Assembly: GCA_033063855.1 (NCBI GenBank)
Contig: CP093829.1
Location: 6,830,243-6,894,242, forward strand
Direction of reading: 5' to 3'
DNA length: 64,000 nt
Source: Smittia aterrima
Lineage: Eukaryota > Arthropoda > Insecta > Diptera > Chironomidae
Shown here: positions 1-13,600 of the stretch, piece after piece
How the letters are laid out: each line of letters begins with the position of its first letter
Numbering within the stretch: the first letter of the stretch is position 1
Program-made: the position numbers and the translations under genes
The notes under the pieces: model-generated
What the model was told of the DNA's origin: nothing
Seen by the model: the letters and a program-made list of their open reading frames with translations, nothing else
Database searches by the model: none

Positions 1-3000
1 TCAATTCATTTCCAAAGTAGCGGAATGATTAATAATCGGAGAATATTTCAATTTCATAAAATATAATTCGATTCTTATTTTGCAAATTCACAAAAGTCGA
101 ATGAGAGTTTTCCTCCCCCGCGAAATAAATATTTTCTCTTTCAATTGCCGTCGGGATTTTACTCGCAACAGCAGACGATAAAATCTTTGAGAGTTCCGAA
201 GGATGAATAAAAAACTTAAATAACAAAGATTCTCTCAGTCATCAGTCAGAATCATTCACACAGTTTAACTTCCAATTATCAATGCAACAGTTCCTCAAAG
301 TTAAAGCTAAATAACACCCACGCTAATAGATGAAACCACCAGCGTGTGTTCGACAGAGAAAAAATGAACAAAAATTGGATGAGGGAGAAGTCGGCGAGTT
401 ATCGTTGCACTGAATGATGTATTCATATTCATCTCGTTGAATGAAAAGAGCGGGAATAAAAATTACAGACACAAATTTAACCCTGGCATCACAATTTTTT
501 TTCCGTTTTTTCCGTTTATGTCATTTGTTATTTTTCCTGTTCAACAAGTAGCAATTTATTTACTTTTAATCTTGACATTTTGTCAAGTTCTTTCTAATGA
601 TGCAATTTTTCATAACGACTTCTATTTTTCACGTTGCAGGAATTTAGCTTAAGATAAAAAAGAAAAAGAATGATGAATATTCGAGGAAAGGAAAAGGAAG
701 CGAAATTTCAATAAAACATAAGAGGACTACAAGTTAAAGTTATGTTTGTCCTCGAAGTGAACTTCAGTCCAACCCCTCACATATCAATAGAGCAATAAAA
801 TAGATTATTTCCTATTGTTTCATCAATGAGTTGAGAGGGTCCTCGAGAAGCATCTGTAATAAAAATAAGAGGACGATGCTGATAAGATTATTGATTGGGT
901 TATGTAACCCAAGAAAAACTTCTGTAATTTGTACGCAATATTGTAGCGCATTAAAGTGAAAACAAGGTGATTTAAATTTAGTAGATCTCTCTCCTTTAAA
1001 CTCGGGACATTCTCCAAATATTCGCCAATAAATCTTTGGTCTGATTTCATTCTTTTCCAATGAAAAAAGCAAACGGAGGAAAAAAAACTACATAAAAAGT
1101 GTCATTCGAATTTACTTTGCGACAGCTTGGGGCTGCAAGACCAAAATAACTAAACAAAACTCTTTTGTAAAGTTCACCCTTCTTGATCAATGGTATTGAA
1201 TGAATATTTGGAAAAAGCATGAATATTTGATGAATAGAAAAAGTTCTCTCCACAGAAATAAATTTCGAAATTATGGAAATTTAATAAAATATTTCTTTGC
1301 ATATGAGGGTCACTTTTAAAATTTCCAGCTTTAATTTTCATTTCTCTCCAACACGCTTGAGGTTTTTTAAAGTGAAAGGAAAAAATTTTCGTTTTTCAAT
1401 TTTCATTTTTTTCCCATTTTAGATTTATTACTTTCTGAATCAGAATTGAGTGCTCGGGGTAGGGAAATTCTGACCAGATTAGAACGTCAGCTGCGCCCTC
1501 CCACATCCCCGGTCTCGACGTCATATCATTTTTTTTCGGAAATTCCGAATTCTTATTCTCTCGTAGGCTAATTGTGATATTTAATTCACAGCCGGATTCT
1601 AATTGCCATCGTTAATTTTCTTTAGCATCAAATCGTCAACAGCATCGTCTTTTGCCTTTAATCAAGCTGGCGAGGAAATAACATTTTTTTGCTCTTGAGA
1701 GAAATAATTATTAATGATGGCAGTTTGCGCGCTTCAGTTGAAGCTTCTGAGACAAATTATTATTTGGTTTTGCTCATTAGGACGCTTTAAACCATAAAAT
1801 GCAATAACACAAAAGACAACCCCTTCATTTAGAGTCTAAACCAATGCCAAAGTCAATCTATTACCTCGTCAACGGTTTTATTTATTCCTACGTGATGCTG
1901 TTCACCTTTCCGAATCATTTTCAATGTGCAATCTTCATGGAAATTTATTTATGGTAAGGTGTTTTAAATCCAAATGAGAATTACGATGAGTGGTTCGAAG
2001 GAAACGTACGACGGTGAATGATCCTTAAATCCTTCTTTACCATGAGAAAGATGAAGAGCAACGAAGATGAGGAGAGCGAGAGATGCAGTTGATGGAGGAC
2101 GAATGAGTTGAAGGGATTTTTCATTTGATAATTGTTGAAGTCCCTGGAGATGTGGAAAGATCTTGTCAAGAAAGAAACAGTTGACAAGTCTTGTTGACAC
2201 TTTAAACGAAGAGTGACAGACTGACCGATGGCCACATCATTAATTAAAGAAATTTCTTCTTCGCATAAAAGTCCCAGCAAACATTGGAAAAATTGAAAAC
2301 TGAACATTCGAGACACGTCAATGTGAGGCTCTGACGATTTCGTGATTTTTATTAGTAACGATAGTAAACCCAATTTCTATCCTAATTAACCATGAATGCT
2401 ATCCATTAAAGACGTTTTGATGGAAAAGGCATGGCACTCTTCTCAATGCTACGAAATAATTAAGACAGAATTCACGTTATCCCCCAGACAATATTTAACC
2501 TGGTCACGTTCTTGCGAGAAGAAGTTTTATTTCTTTATCTCAAATCTAATGAAGGAATGGAAAATTCTTCAGATACTTGCCAAATTTTCACAATATTTTC
2601 CTGATGATACGATGATTTAATAAAATATTACATTCTGTGGCGGATTCTCTGTAATTTCGAAAGAGAAATTATCGTAATTCACGGAGTGTCAAGGGAAACG
2701 AACGTTTTGTTTTTCGCCGGCTTTGAATTTTGATTTTCAAGTCAAACATTTGTTTCTCGAGAGTCGACGAGAGAAGAAAATAATTTAAAGTTTCAATTCC
2801 CGTCGATGGATGAGGATGTGGACAACGAAGGTCCGACGGCAAATGCCGGCTCTTTCATTCCTTGTTGTTCTCCCTCGGGATTGACGGAAGAGAGAAATGT
2901 GCTAAAAGGAAAGCAACATTTCTGTCATTTCTTTTAAATTACCACCTTAAACCTGTCAAAAGTGGGAGGGAAAATATAACAATCCAGATGGGAAAATTCG

Positions 3001-6000
3001 GAAACCCGAAAGATTACGCCTAAAAAAGTGAAACATAGATTCATGAATAAATAATTCTTTCCCGTAAGTATCGATTTTCTTACTTACGACGGTGCGGTAC
3101 CATATTGTGCCTGCAAAGATTTCACTTTCCTTCTTATTTTAAGAAAATTTTTATTAAAAAATTGAACGCAGTAATTTCCATAATTTATATGCAAAAAAAC
3201 TTTCTCCACAGACGACGGCTTCGTCTTAAAGTGAATGAAAATAAAAATAAGCAGTATTTTAATATTTTAATGACATTGAATATTTCAAAGCATAAATACT
3301 TCAAAGAATCGTGGTTAATTGTGAAGCCAGCGTTAGTTTTTTAGAACGAGCGGCCTGGGGAATATAAATATCAACTCGGAACAATTTTCTACTTTGAATT
3401 TTCCAGCGGTTTGGCTTATTAAGAGTGTTAAACGATTTCTGGCGGAACATGATACGACGGACAAGTCTACAAGTTAAATCTGCAATGAATTACGGAGTTG
3501 CTGCCTTTTCTTGTAGATTTTAAATTCAACAAAAAAAGAAAGAGGAGAAAACAAACACTCAACACTTCCCTTAGACTTACATAAAGGAAAACAACCGGAA
3601 AAATGTTTTGGACTCCTCTCAGTTCGGTGTTAAACTGAAGAGTAAAGAACTCGGAGATAAAATGAAATGTTTATTACCCTATCATCACTTTGACTAGAAA
3701 AATCCTTTGTATCATCACTTTAACAAATTAATTTCTGTTTTTATTATTTCATCTTTTGTTTTAATGTTTTAACAACAGCAGTCGCTGCTTTGATTTAAAG
3801 GAACGCTCCTTTGAGCAGTTTGGGAATAAAGGAAACAATTTCTTTTAATGCTTGCAGTGTTAAACAAATCCTATTCCTCTTAGTTATCAAATTAAAGTCT
3901 GTAAATTCTCTTTCTCTCCCAATTTTCTTAATTAACGAATGATTTAATTTTTTTTTCTCTTCTTTTGCTTCCTCAGTTAAAAACGTTGTTAACGGAAATT
4001 TTGCTTTAAAGTTCCTTTCTTTTCTCGTTGACCATTATTTTTTCTTAATTTCTCCGCCCCCACGGCTTTGCCTCTTTCAGTCTTTTCAATCTCAAACCCC
4101 GCGCGAAATTAGGTGACTCTTGAGATCAATTTCGTTTTTTAAAAATATCTTTAAACTAGAAGCTTTAAAGGCAAAGAAAAACAAAAGCAGTAGATATTTT
4201 ATTTATGAGAAGGGATTTGAAGAGGGATATCAACCCTCTTTTTGCACGAATATTCACCCATAATTTTTATAGCACAAACTGTGTTTTAAGGTTTCATGAT
4301 TTAATCGATAGTCGCTCCCTTCTTTAGTCGTCGAGATTTTGTTTTCTCTTTTCTCTCCTCTCGAAGGGAAAAATCTTTTCACATCCAACGCTAAGAAGAG
4401 AAAAATCGTAATAAGAATGTGGTTGAAATTGCTCTATAAGCTCTAAGACAAAGATGTTTGCGAGGAAGGAAAATTTCTGCTGAATTCAAATTTGTAATTA
4501 AAAATATTTTCGAGACGATACGAGAGACGATAAGTTTGCAAACATCTTCGAGAGCAGTTTGCGAAATCTTCAAAATTTATTCATCTTGCAAAACCTGAAA
4601 CTCAAAATGGAAATTATGGCGAAAATTCGTAACAAATTGATTCTTTATTTCTCGATCGGTTTTTTATTCGAAGTAAACTACTTCTGTTGAACTATAGATC
4701 CAGAGAGATTTTGATACAAAGGGGAAGAAGAGGCTTCTTGTTGTTGTCTGTCCCTCGTCGCAAAATATTTTCGGTTCAATTTGCCGTCGGAAAATTTACT
4801 CGTCTCCGGGAAAATTCTTTCGCACAATTTTCTCTAAACTTTTCAGACGATTTAATTTTCTTCCTTTGTTGTTAACAACAAGCTTAGTCAGTTTTTGTGT
4901 GAAGTTTTTCTTTTTCTGATAACGTAATAGTCCAGAAAATCATCTTGAGAAGTCAAATCAAAAATCCGAAGAGGAATTCGAAAGGAAAATCTGATAGGAA
5001 ATTGCAATTTCCTTAGTCAAGTGATTGAAACAGATATTTTTGATTTATGTCTCTGAGTTAAACTTGCATTTCCTTTTCGAAATAACGCGATTCGATCAAA
5101 CCACAACCACTCAAGTCTAATCTTCTTTAAATTTAGTTTTCTTTCGAATCAAAGAATTAACTTTTATTTAATCGAGACTAGTGAGGTTTCGTTAGCTTCG
5201 ATACTTTCAAGATTTAAGGACTTTGAAGATTAAGAGATGAAATTACAAAGCAGAAATTAGAAACTTTCTTGAGATAAGTTCAAAGGAAGCTTAGAGAGCG
5301 GACTTCAATCCTTTTTAGTCGAAGGAAGGAGAAGGAGAGACAATTAAAGTGCCAGAGCAAACCTATCGATTGTCATTTAAGTTAAAATAAAATTGGATCC
5401 AAATATTTCATGTAACGAACTAACTTGCTTTGTAAACAAATAAATCTCTCGACTCTATGTTATGATGAATTTTGAAAATACGCCTCGTTTTGTTGACTCA
5501 GAATGTTCATTTGATGTTAACAAATTGAAGAAAAGGTTCGCTCGTAGCTTAATGAAGTTCGCCTTGCTAATTCAACGAAGCTAATGTCGCTCTTTTGTAA
5601 ATTTGCAAAACTCACAACCCACAAGAGAAAATCTTTTAAAAAGCCATTTCCCTCCGCTCGCGCCAATTTCCATTCAACCCCCGGTTTCAAGTAACTCGAG
5701 TCGCGTGTGACAATATTAGCATAAATGATAAATCAAAGAGTCAAATCAAAGCTAATAATTGAAATTGGATTCACTGTTCAATGCGCTCACACTTTTATGG
5801 ATTGCAAACAATGCAATGATCTATTTCAACAAGGCAAACTTGAGGTAAATTATTATTCAATCACGCAAGCAATTGCAAACAACAAAGAACGCATCGTCGG
5901 TTGGTTATCCCTTCACTCTTTCAAAACATAATAATTTCACTTCGATAAGCTTTTAGATGAAAGGTTGCTGATAAATTATAAACATCAAGATAGACTAACA

Positions 6001-9000
6001 ACTCTGTTCGTTCGGGTTGTGGCAGCGGTTGCGTCGGCGATTTTTCTGTAAGTAATTTTCTTTTGTAAGGAGAAGGAAGTTTATGAGTGAAAGAGTTAAT
6101 TAACAAATCATTCAGAAAAGGTTCACGCGGTGATAAATTACAGGATCCTGTCGAACACATTAGTTTCTCACACTTAAGACGCAAACAAAAAGAAATGAGC
6201 AATAACTAAGTCATCAATAGCCTAAAGGAAAAGAACGATGATGACATAAAAATATAATTTTCCCTTCTCTCGTCTTTCTTCTCCTACTCTCTCCACAAAT
6301 TAAATTGCACCGAACATGTTTACGTTATCAATAAATCAATTTCACACATGGTTGAGACATTGAGTTTTTTTTTTATTATAAAAAAAAGGGGGAAAACAAT
6401 TTTTCACGTTTGATTTATTTGTTTGACTGAGCTTTAGACTTTGTTCTAATAACAATTACGTGCGGTTTTAATTTTTATTTGCTTTAATTTTAATTCAAAA
6501 TTATATTCGAAGAGCGACAAAAACAAAGCAAAAAAATCTGACACGAGAATTTTGTATTCGGGAACTTGCGAGTTCGCTTGATAACTTGTTTGTTTTGAAA
6601 GAAAATCGTTGCTGTACTTGCTACCAGCTCGACAAACTGTGAGATACTGTTCGGCTTTACAGGCGTTTCTTTAGCTTTCGGTAGATGTTCGTCTCGTTCG
6701 CAACATGCGCAGCTAAGAGAAAAAACTTTCGCTCCACACATTTTCCCCTATACAGAATACTTTGGAAAGTATTTTTTTGAAAAAAAGACGAAACTCTCAT
6801 TGGGGTCGATCCGCCCAAACTCCAAAAAAATACCGAAGAACTTTTTAGCTAAGGCAACGAACAACAAGAACAAGAGCCAACATAAAATCGTAAATTTTTC
6901 CCGAGTTTTTTTCCTCAAGTATACCGTCAATTCAGTCTATATTGTTTGGTTGTAAATAAGAAGAAGGAAAAAGTTGGGTTGCAGTTTTCATATCTTGTTT
7001 AATCGTGAGCATTTCGGGAAACTTTTTCGGAAAGTTTGATGTCAGTTAAAAACAAACTTTGTACAGGTAGAGACGAGAGAGTTTTGTGTGCGGCAAATTT
7101 TAACTGTGTTGTTGCTCTAGACTCCGGGGAAAATTTTCTAAGAAAGTTTTTAATTTTTGTTTTATGGAAAGAACTTAAATAAGAAAAAATTAATAGTCAA
7201 AAGTTTTCTTTCGCCGTTTTCTTCGTTGAAAAGTAAAGAACTTTTTTGGGAGGGTAATTATTCCCATGAATTATGATTAAACCAAGGCCATTAAAAGTTT
7301 AAACTTCGCGACAGAAGAATTCTTTAAACGAATCGGAATCAAAAATCCAGCTTTGTGGAAAGAAAAGTGTGAAAGTTTAAGCCGGAAACTGTGAATGAAA
7401 GTGTCGAGTGGAAAATATTCAAAAGCAAAGCAAAACGAAAGCCAAGTTAGTTAGTTAGCTAACAATCTCAGCAATCTCTCTCTCCCTTTTAATTCCACCG
7501 AAATTTATATTTACGGAAACGAGCGCAATAAAAACCTGATTATATCTGGCAAGAGGCCCCTTTTATTCCATCGTAAAACTACTTTTCGCTATCATGATAG
7601 TGCTAAACTGTTTAGATATGTATCGGAATATTCCAAATTAAAACACATTTGCTCAAATCAACAAATTACTCATTAACATAATTCCTGAATTTTCTACTTA
7701 TTACCGCGCCAATTAATATTTCCGTGTTCTCTTCCTTGTGCTGAATAAACAGTGAGTGAACAACATTAAAAGTGACTTTGTGAAAGTTTTCCATAAATTC
7801 GAGAATTTCCTTTTGAAAAATTTCCTTTCTCGAAAAACAAATTTTTTCGCCGTCGTCACGCTAGCGAAATTAAAGAAATTAACATAAAGACCAGCCAGTG
7901 TGTGACAAGTACTGCATGGAACGAAAAATAAAATTTTCCTTCTATTTCTCCTTATTCGAAATCACGTATGCTTCGTTCTTAAGAAAGAAAATTTCGCTGC
8001 TAATAATTCCGTTAATAGTGTGTTGGCAAATGTAATAATAAAAATTAAAGAAAATTATATTAATGCCTCGAATTTTGTGGAATACAAATTCACTCTCCCC
8101 CGCAAAGAAGAAATTAAAGGCAAAAAGGCAAAATCGCATGTCGTCACGTCAACGATGTCAAATCCTTTTAAAAAAGAGAGAAAGAGATGAAAATTATTCG
8201 GAATCGCACAGCTTATATTTATGTGTGTTTATTTAAGCCAAGCGAGGGGAGTAAAAAGTTAATTTTTGCAAGAGAGAAAGAACTAAAAATCTCCCTTCCT
8301 TTTGCTCCTTAATTAACAATAAAGATTTCTTCAGAGAGCATAAAGGAAATTTCCGCCGTCACCGAGAAGCGTCGGTTGAAATTTCCTTTGCCACAAGAAA
8401 AAGTCTTTTGAATTTATATTTTTTCTTAAATAGAAAAAAGAAAAATCTTTCTTCTCTAAGTAAACTTCTCTGTTTACATTTTATTCCTTTTCCCTTTTAA
8501 ATGATTGTCGAAGCAAAATAAACCCATCTATATGCACAATCCATTGTATTTTCGGGGACCTTTCGACCTTTTACACATTTTAAAATATGCTCAAAAATTA
8601 AGCCGTAAAAGTTTTCATAATTTTATCGCCAAGAAAAATAATTCCATTTTCATGATAAATTATAAAGTCAGAGCGAGCGAGAGAAGCTATGGGATGTGAA
8701 AGATAAAATTAATCGCCAAGTTGGCAATCAAGCTTCATTATTGCTTCTTCTCTCTGGCCCTAAAAAAATATCAAATCCGAGGAAATGTTTGGGAAAGGAT
8801 TGAGATAGATTGAGAGGCAAAAAATGATATGTCTCGAAAAAGAGAACGAGAATCAATTAGATTGCACGTTTAAAGAACGAGGAAGGGTTACAGAAGATAC
8901 AAATAAATTTTACATTCATTCCGAGTGAATAAGCCCTTTAGCAATAACGATACGGGTTGAGATAAAGCTCAAAAACTGAAAGAACTTTTCTCAAAGATCT

Positions 9001-10640
9001 TCATCTCGTGATATGCTCAAAACCATTATTTGAACACACTTTGAATTATCTATCTCGCTAGAGTCTTTTGTTTCATCTCAACGACTCACGAATCAAAGAC
9101 TGATTGTAGGAGAAGGAAGAAAGAAATCTTCGAGAATCCTCTCGAGGCTAGTTCGGAAAATATTTATAATAGTAATTTCATGTATTGTTAAATGCTGTAA
9201 AATGATCCACATTAAAACTCATAAACTCGCATGAAAATCTCTCAAGGAAAAGGCAGCATCTTCCCTTCCCTGTTCAGCTCTTTTGCTGATGAAGGAGAGA
9301 AAAATTTAGTAATTTTCTACTTTGGTTTTGCACAAACACATTCAAGTTAAAACATAAATTTTAATATATTTTGCCATATCCATGGATATAGCATTTTGAG
9401 GCGAAACCTTAAGAGGGAATTGTGAAAGCAGTTTTAATTTTTCCTCCTCTCCTCGACGACACATTCATTATGTCTGGTCTGGATCGTTCTTTTTTGTGTG
9501 TGTTTTAGCAACCATGTCGAATAAAAGTGTCTTTATTGTAATTAGAAAGCTTTCACTTGTCACATAATGTCAGGTGCCATAAATTTTTCCCTTCGCTCTT
9601 CACAAATTTTTTTTTGTTAAATCCAGAGAAGAAAACTCTTCCTCAAGTTTTTTGATTTTAATGAAAAATTCATCTTAATGGATCTACTGATCAATTTGAA
9701 TGCATTTAAACCACACTCGAGAGTTGGTTGGGAGTAATTTTAATGACAAAACACGGTCATAAAAACTAAGGGGACTAAGACAATCAATTGAAAGGGTTAA
9801 TTCGAAGGAGCCAGAAGCCTCTGAACACAAATAAATTGAACCCGTTCCCAAAGATTTTACCATACGAACTATTAAATATTCATCATTTCGGAAGGGAGTC
9901 GTTAACGTTCACGTGAGGCACTTGAGAAAATTCTCTTCAAATCGCTTTACTTCCTTCCAAGGGTGACGTAAATGGCTAACAATCCTTTAATCATTAGAAG
10001 GCAATGATAGTTAAGAGCCAAAAGGTTAAATTATGTTTAGTTTCGAGAAAGTTTACGGTTAGAAAATTGTTGCCATGCATGTAAATTCGATATTTTTTTA
10101 AAAGAAAATCAAAAATAAAAAAAAATGTGTAAAGGGAGAATGTTTGGGATTGAGATTGCCGACGGGAAAATTCTGCTTTTGCGTTGGGGTGAAGTTTCTT
10201 ATTTCTTTATTTTCCACTTGCAAATGGGTTATTGTTATGGCTCAATATTACCTTTCCGATCAGTGCTTTGGGATCAAGTGAACTAACACTTGAAAATGTA
10301 TCTGGGAAGTGCCTTGATTTGTTTTAGAATTATAAGCGAAGCTAACGACAAAATAATAATGAATTAAGGTTTTTGGTTTTTCCTTCGACTTGGTTTTCGT
10401 TTTTCGAGAGATTGCCCGCAGTTGATGAAGAGTTTTTAATTAGAATCCTTAAGATGAGGACCTGAAGATAGGATTAAGACTTGAGTTCCTTAAAGCTGGA
10501 AGTTTGTTCATTCCCCTATCGTCATAGAAAATTCAAATTTTATTATAATTCGAGAGAGATCTCTCTCTCGGCTCGTCAACAATAATTTCTCCGAAAAACC
10601 CATCACGACATTAATTTTAATTTAATTTTCTACTCCACAG
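1..10640. other. Long stretch without recognisable coding sequence
   Basis: No open frame here has protein-like composition, splice-site support or a recognisable domain; the short open frames on both strands look like chance in AT-rich DNA. The first coding exon of the MYT1-like gene begins right after a splice acceptor at 10640, so at least one untranslated leader exon and the promoter of that gene probably lie in this stretch, but I cannot place them. I saw no tRNA, rRNA or transposase-like sequence. Copies of the word CCG[A/T]CGG occur at 148, 2833, 4784 and 10159, and a GAGA-type near-palindrome lies at 10551-10570. Confidence 0.6.
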
Positions 10641-10646
10641 GAAAAA

Positions 10647-10682
10647 ATGATCCATTTTATAATGAGTGATGATTCAAACTGA
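10647..10682 (+). promoter_or_regulatory. Short upstream ORF overlapping the MYT1-like start
   Basis: An ATG at 10647, seven bases inside the leader exon, opens an 11-codon frame that stops at 10682 and overlaps the proposed start at 10669 in another frame. If this leader is used, the ORF could lower initiation at the main start. This is inference from position alone. Confidence 0.35.
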
Positions 10683-13600
10683 ACAGAGAACGGAGGAAAT
10701 TATCAAAAAAGTTACAAGTGAAAGTTTAAAAACAATCGTTAACAGTCCGACTGGCTCGCTCTACTCGCTCCTTGGATCACTTTCCAAAGCTGAAAACTTA
10801 AAACTTTGGTCGAACGAAATATCAAATAGTGCTCACAAAAAACTGAATGAACATGACATGTTACAAGCAAATCAAGCGAATTTGAAATGTTCATCTAGTT
10901 ACACAAACAATATAAAGCAAGTGATAAACATAAACTCAACGATTCACGAGCGCTATCATAAATTGCAGAAAATATCGCTGCATCATATCTTAACAAAAGG
11001 TAATTGTTTGTATTGTTTGTCGTGTCGTTATGTTTTGTCATTTAACGAGGAAGAGAGGAGAGGAAGAGCTTCATGCTTATCATTTCAATTTGTTTCGGTA
11101 TGAAATTATTAATTATTTTCTAAGTAGAGTAGAAATGATTTTCCCTTGCCGACGGCTTCAAGTAAGTTGGACTGACGACGACGACGTCATGAGAAGAAGT
11201 TTCTTCTTGTTGTTTGTCAAATCTTAAACCACGAAAGTGACGTAATCCAACGAGACGACTCTCATTGAAATAATTAAACAAACTTCCACCAAAGATCCCA
11301 TTAACGATCTTCTTGAAGCAGCAAGTTAGAGAAAGAACCTTCAGACAAAAGCTTTAATGAAAACGTGTTAAAGTTTTTAAATCAATACTTTTGTAACTCA
11401 ACTTTTGGAGACTTTGAAAAACTTTTTGTTCCTTCTTTTCAACTTGTTTTTACTTCCCCAAGAAAATATCTAATTTTCCAAAACTTTATAAATTTTCTTT
11501 CAAAAGTAAGGCAAATTTTTCAGACACAGAAAAGTTTTTACAACTCATTACGAGTTTCTGTTCGTTAACGCTTTAAGACGCGAAAATTAGTTTTTTTTTC
11601 TTCTCTCGTTCTTGAGGATTTCATTTTAAAGTTGTGACTTGACTTAACTTAAAGAGCTTTATCCGATAATTTATTGTGCAATTTTAATTCTGTTTTAGGT
11701 CCAACTAGTAAATGTCCCACACCGGGTAAGGTTTTGCGCTTATAAGGACGATAATTGGATCAAGTTTTGCAGCCCAGGCGAGCGTTTGTTTAATCGAAAA
11801 CATTTCACTTATAGGTTGCTCTGGTCAAGGTCACATTACAGGTCTCTACACTCACCATAGAAGGTAAAAGGAGAAATGCAAATTTTCCCATTCGAGTTAT
11901 TAAAAACTTTCCATTTGTTTTCAGTCTCTCGGGCTGCCCAAGAAAGGACAAATTATCATCTGAATGTGAGTAGAACTTATGTCGAAAAGGGACGGGCACA
12001 TGTGAGTGGCAAATTTAGTGAAAAATTTCTTAAGATCAGAAAACAAATAAAAGAAAGGAAATCTCCGCCCGAAATATAAAAGTTCAAAGAGCAAAATTAT
12101 TGAGATTGAGGGAGGGGAGCAGCATATGTGGCAAAAGTAATGAAAAAATATTTTCTTTTAAGAACAAAATAAATAAAACAAAGTAAAAGAAATTGCCTAA
12201 TGAAAAATAAAAACCGAGGAACTCGAGAAATTTTAAGCTCCCATGCAAATAAATTTCCTTTCAATTAACTCCCACAAAACGAAATATCTTTCATCACGTT
12301 GAAGGAATCAAAGTTGATTGCTCTGAAAAATAATTGGAAGGAGGAGAATTTTTATGTTTTGTTTATGAATTAATATTTTTATTTCCATTTGTAGTGCTTG
12401 CTTTGAACGAAACAATTTTGAAATGTCCCACTCTCGGATGCAACGGTAGAGGCCACATCAGCTCTAGTAGAAACACACACAGAAGCTTATCAGGTTGTCC
12501 AGCAGCAGCAGCGAACAAAGCAGCCGCGAAGGAATTCAAATACCAAAATAGTTTAATTTTTCGCAATAAATTGCAACCAGGTATGAAACATTTCCCTTCT
12601 CAGACACTTTCCTGGCTTTATTTTTATTTATTATTTTAATGCGATGCCTTCAAATGATTCCTAACGATGTTCTTCATCTCCCACAGTCATAAATTTCCAT
12701 CAGCTAAGCAAATATCAATCAAGTTTCGCATCAAAAAGCTTAAGAGAGACTTTGAAGGAATCTTTGCCCCCGAAAATCGACGACGTCTCGCAGAAGAACT
12801 CATCCGACGAAAACATTAACATTGAATCAACACATTCGGATTCAACTGCGAGAGTAAAGAAAGACGAGGAAAAGTCTTCGGTGACAATTGAAGAGGAGAA
12901 AGAAGATTCTCCGAATACAGAAGACAATTCACAATTCAAATCCCAAAAAGGCACCATGCTGAGTAATCCAATTGAAAGTCATTATTCACGTGAGCAAGAT
13001 CTGCGATACACCAGCTTAAGCGATGTGTCTCGTTCAATCTCATCATATGCCATAGACACGGTGTCGTCGAATCGCTTAACGATGTCAGATTACGACGTTC
13101 AAACCGTTCACTCAACGAATCATCGGCCCTACGATCCCGGATCTTTAGTCAACTCGCAGACTGCTTTTGAACGATACGATCCAAGCTATCCATTGCAGAG
13201 AACGAGCATGTACTCGTCTTACGGTCAACCTTCACTCGAGGATTTGGCGAACCAGCAAAAGTATTTGCTTGAGCAACATTCACAACAACAGCAGACTCCA
13301 ATAATGAAGACGGAGCCTGATGAGACAAACAATGGACCGATCTACCCACGGCCGATTTATCAATCCTACGATCCATCAGGTAAACAAAGATTTTATTTTT
13401 TGCCGTCGGGAAAAACAAAAACAGATTTCTAATATAAAACGCATTAGCTCCTTTACCTTACAAAGCGTCTTCGAGCTCACCCTCGCCGACATCAACGACA
13501 GCATCAGCCGCTACGGGTTCCACAAACAGCAGTAACAACATTCCGAACTCAAAAGCCCCTGTCATAGATTTATCGACGAACACAATTACTTCAACCAGTT

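Noticed and set aside
437..11568. Numerous short open frames in and around the first 10 kb
   Set aside because: Rich in Phe/Lys/Asn from AT bias, without splice support, conserved motifs or good starts.
12363..13418. Minus-strand open frames opposite the MYT1-like exons
   Set aside because: They mirror Ser/Gln/Ala-rich coding sequence on the plus strand, have no splice logic and no recognisable domain.
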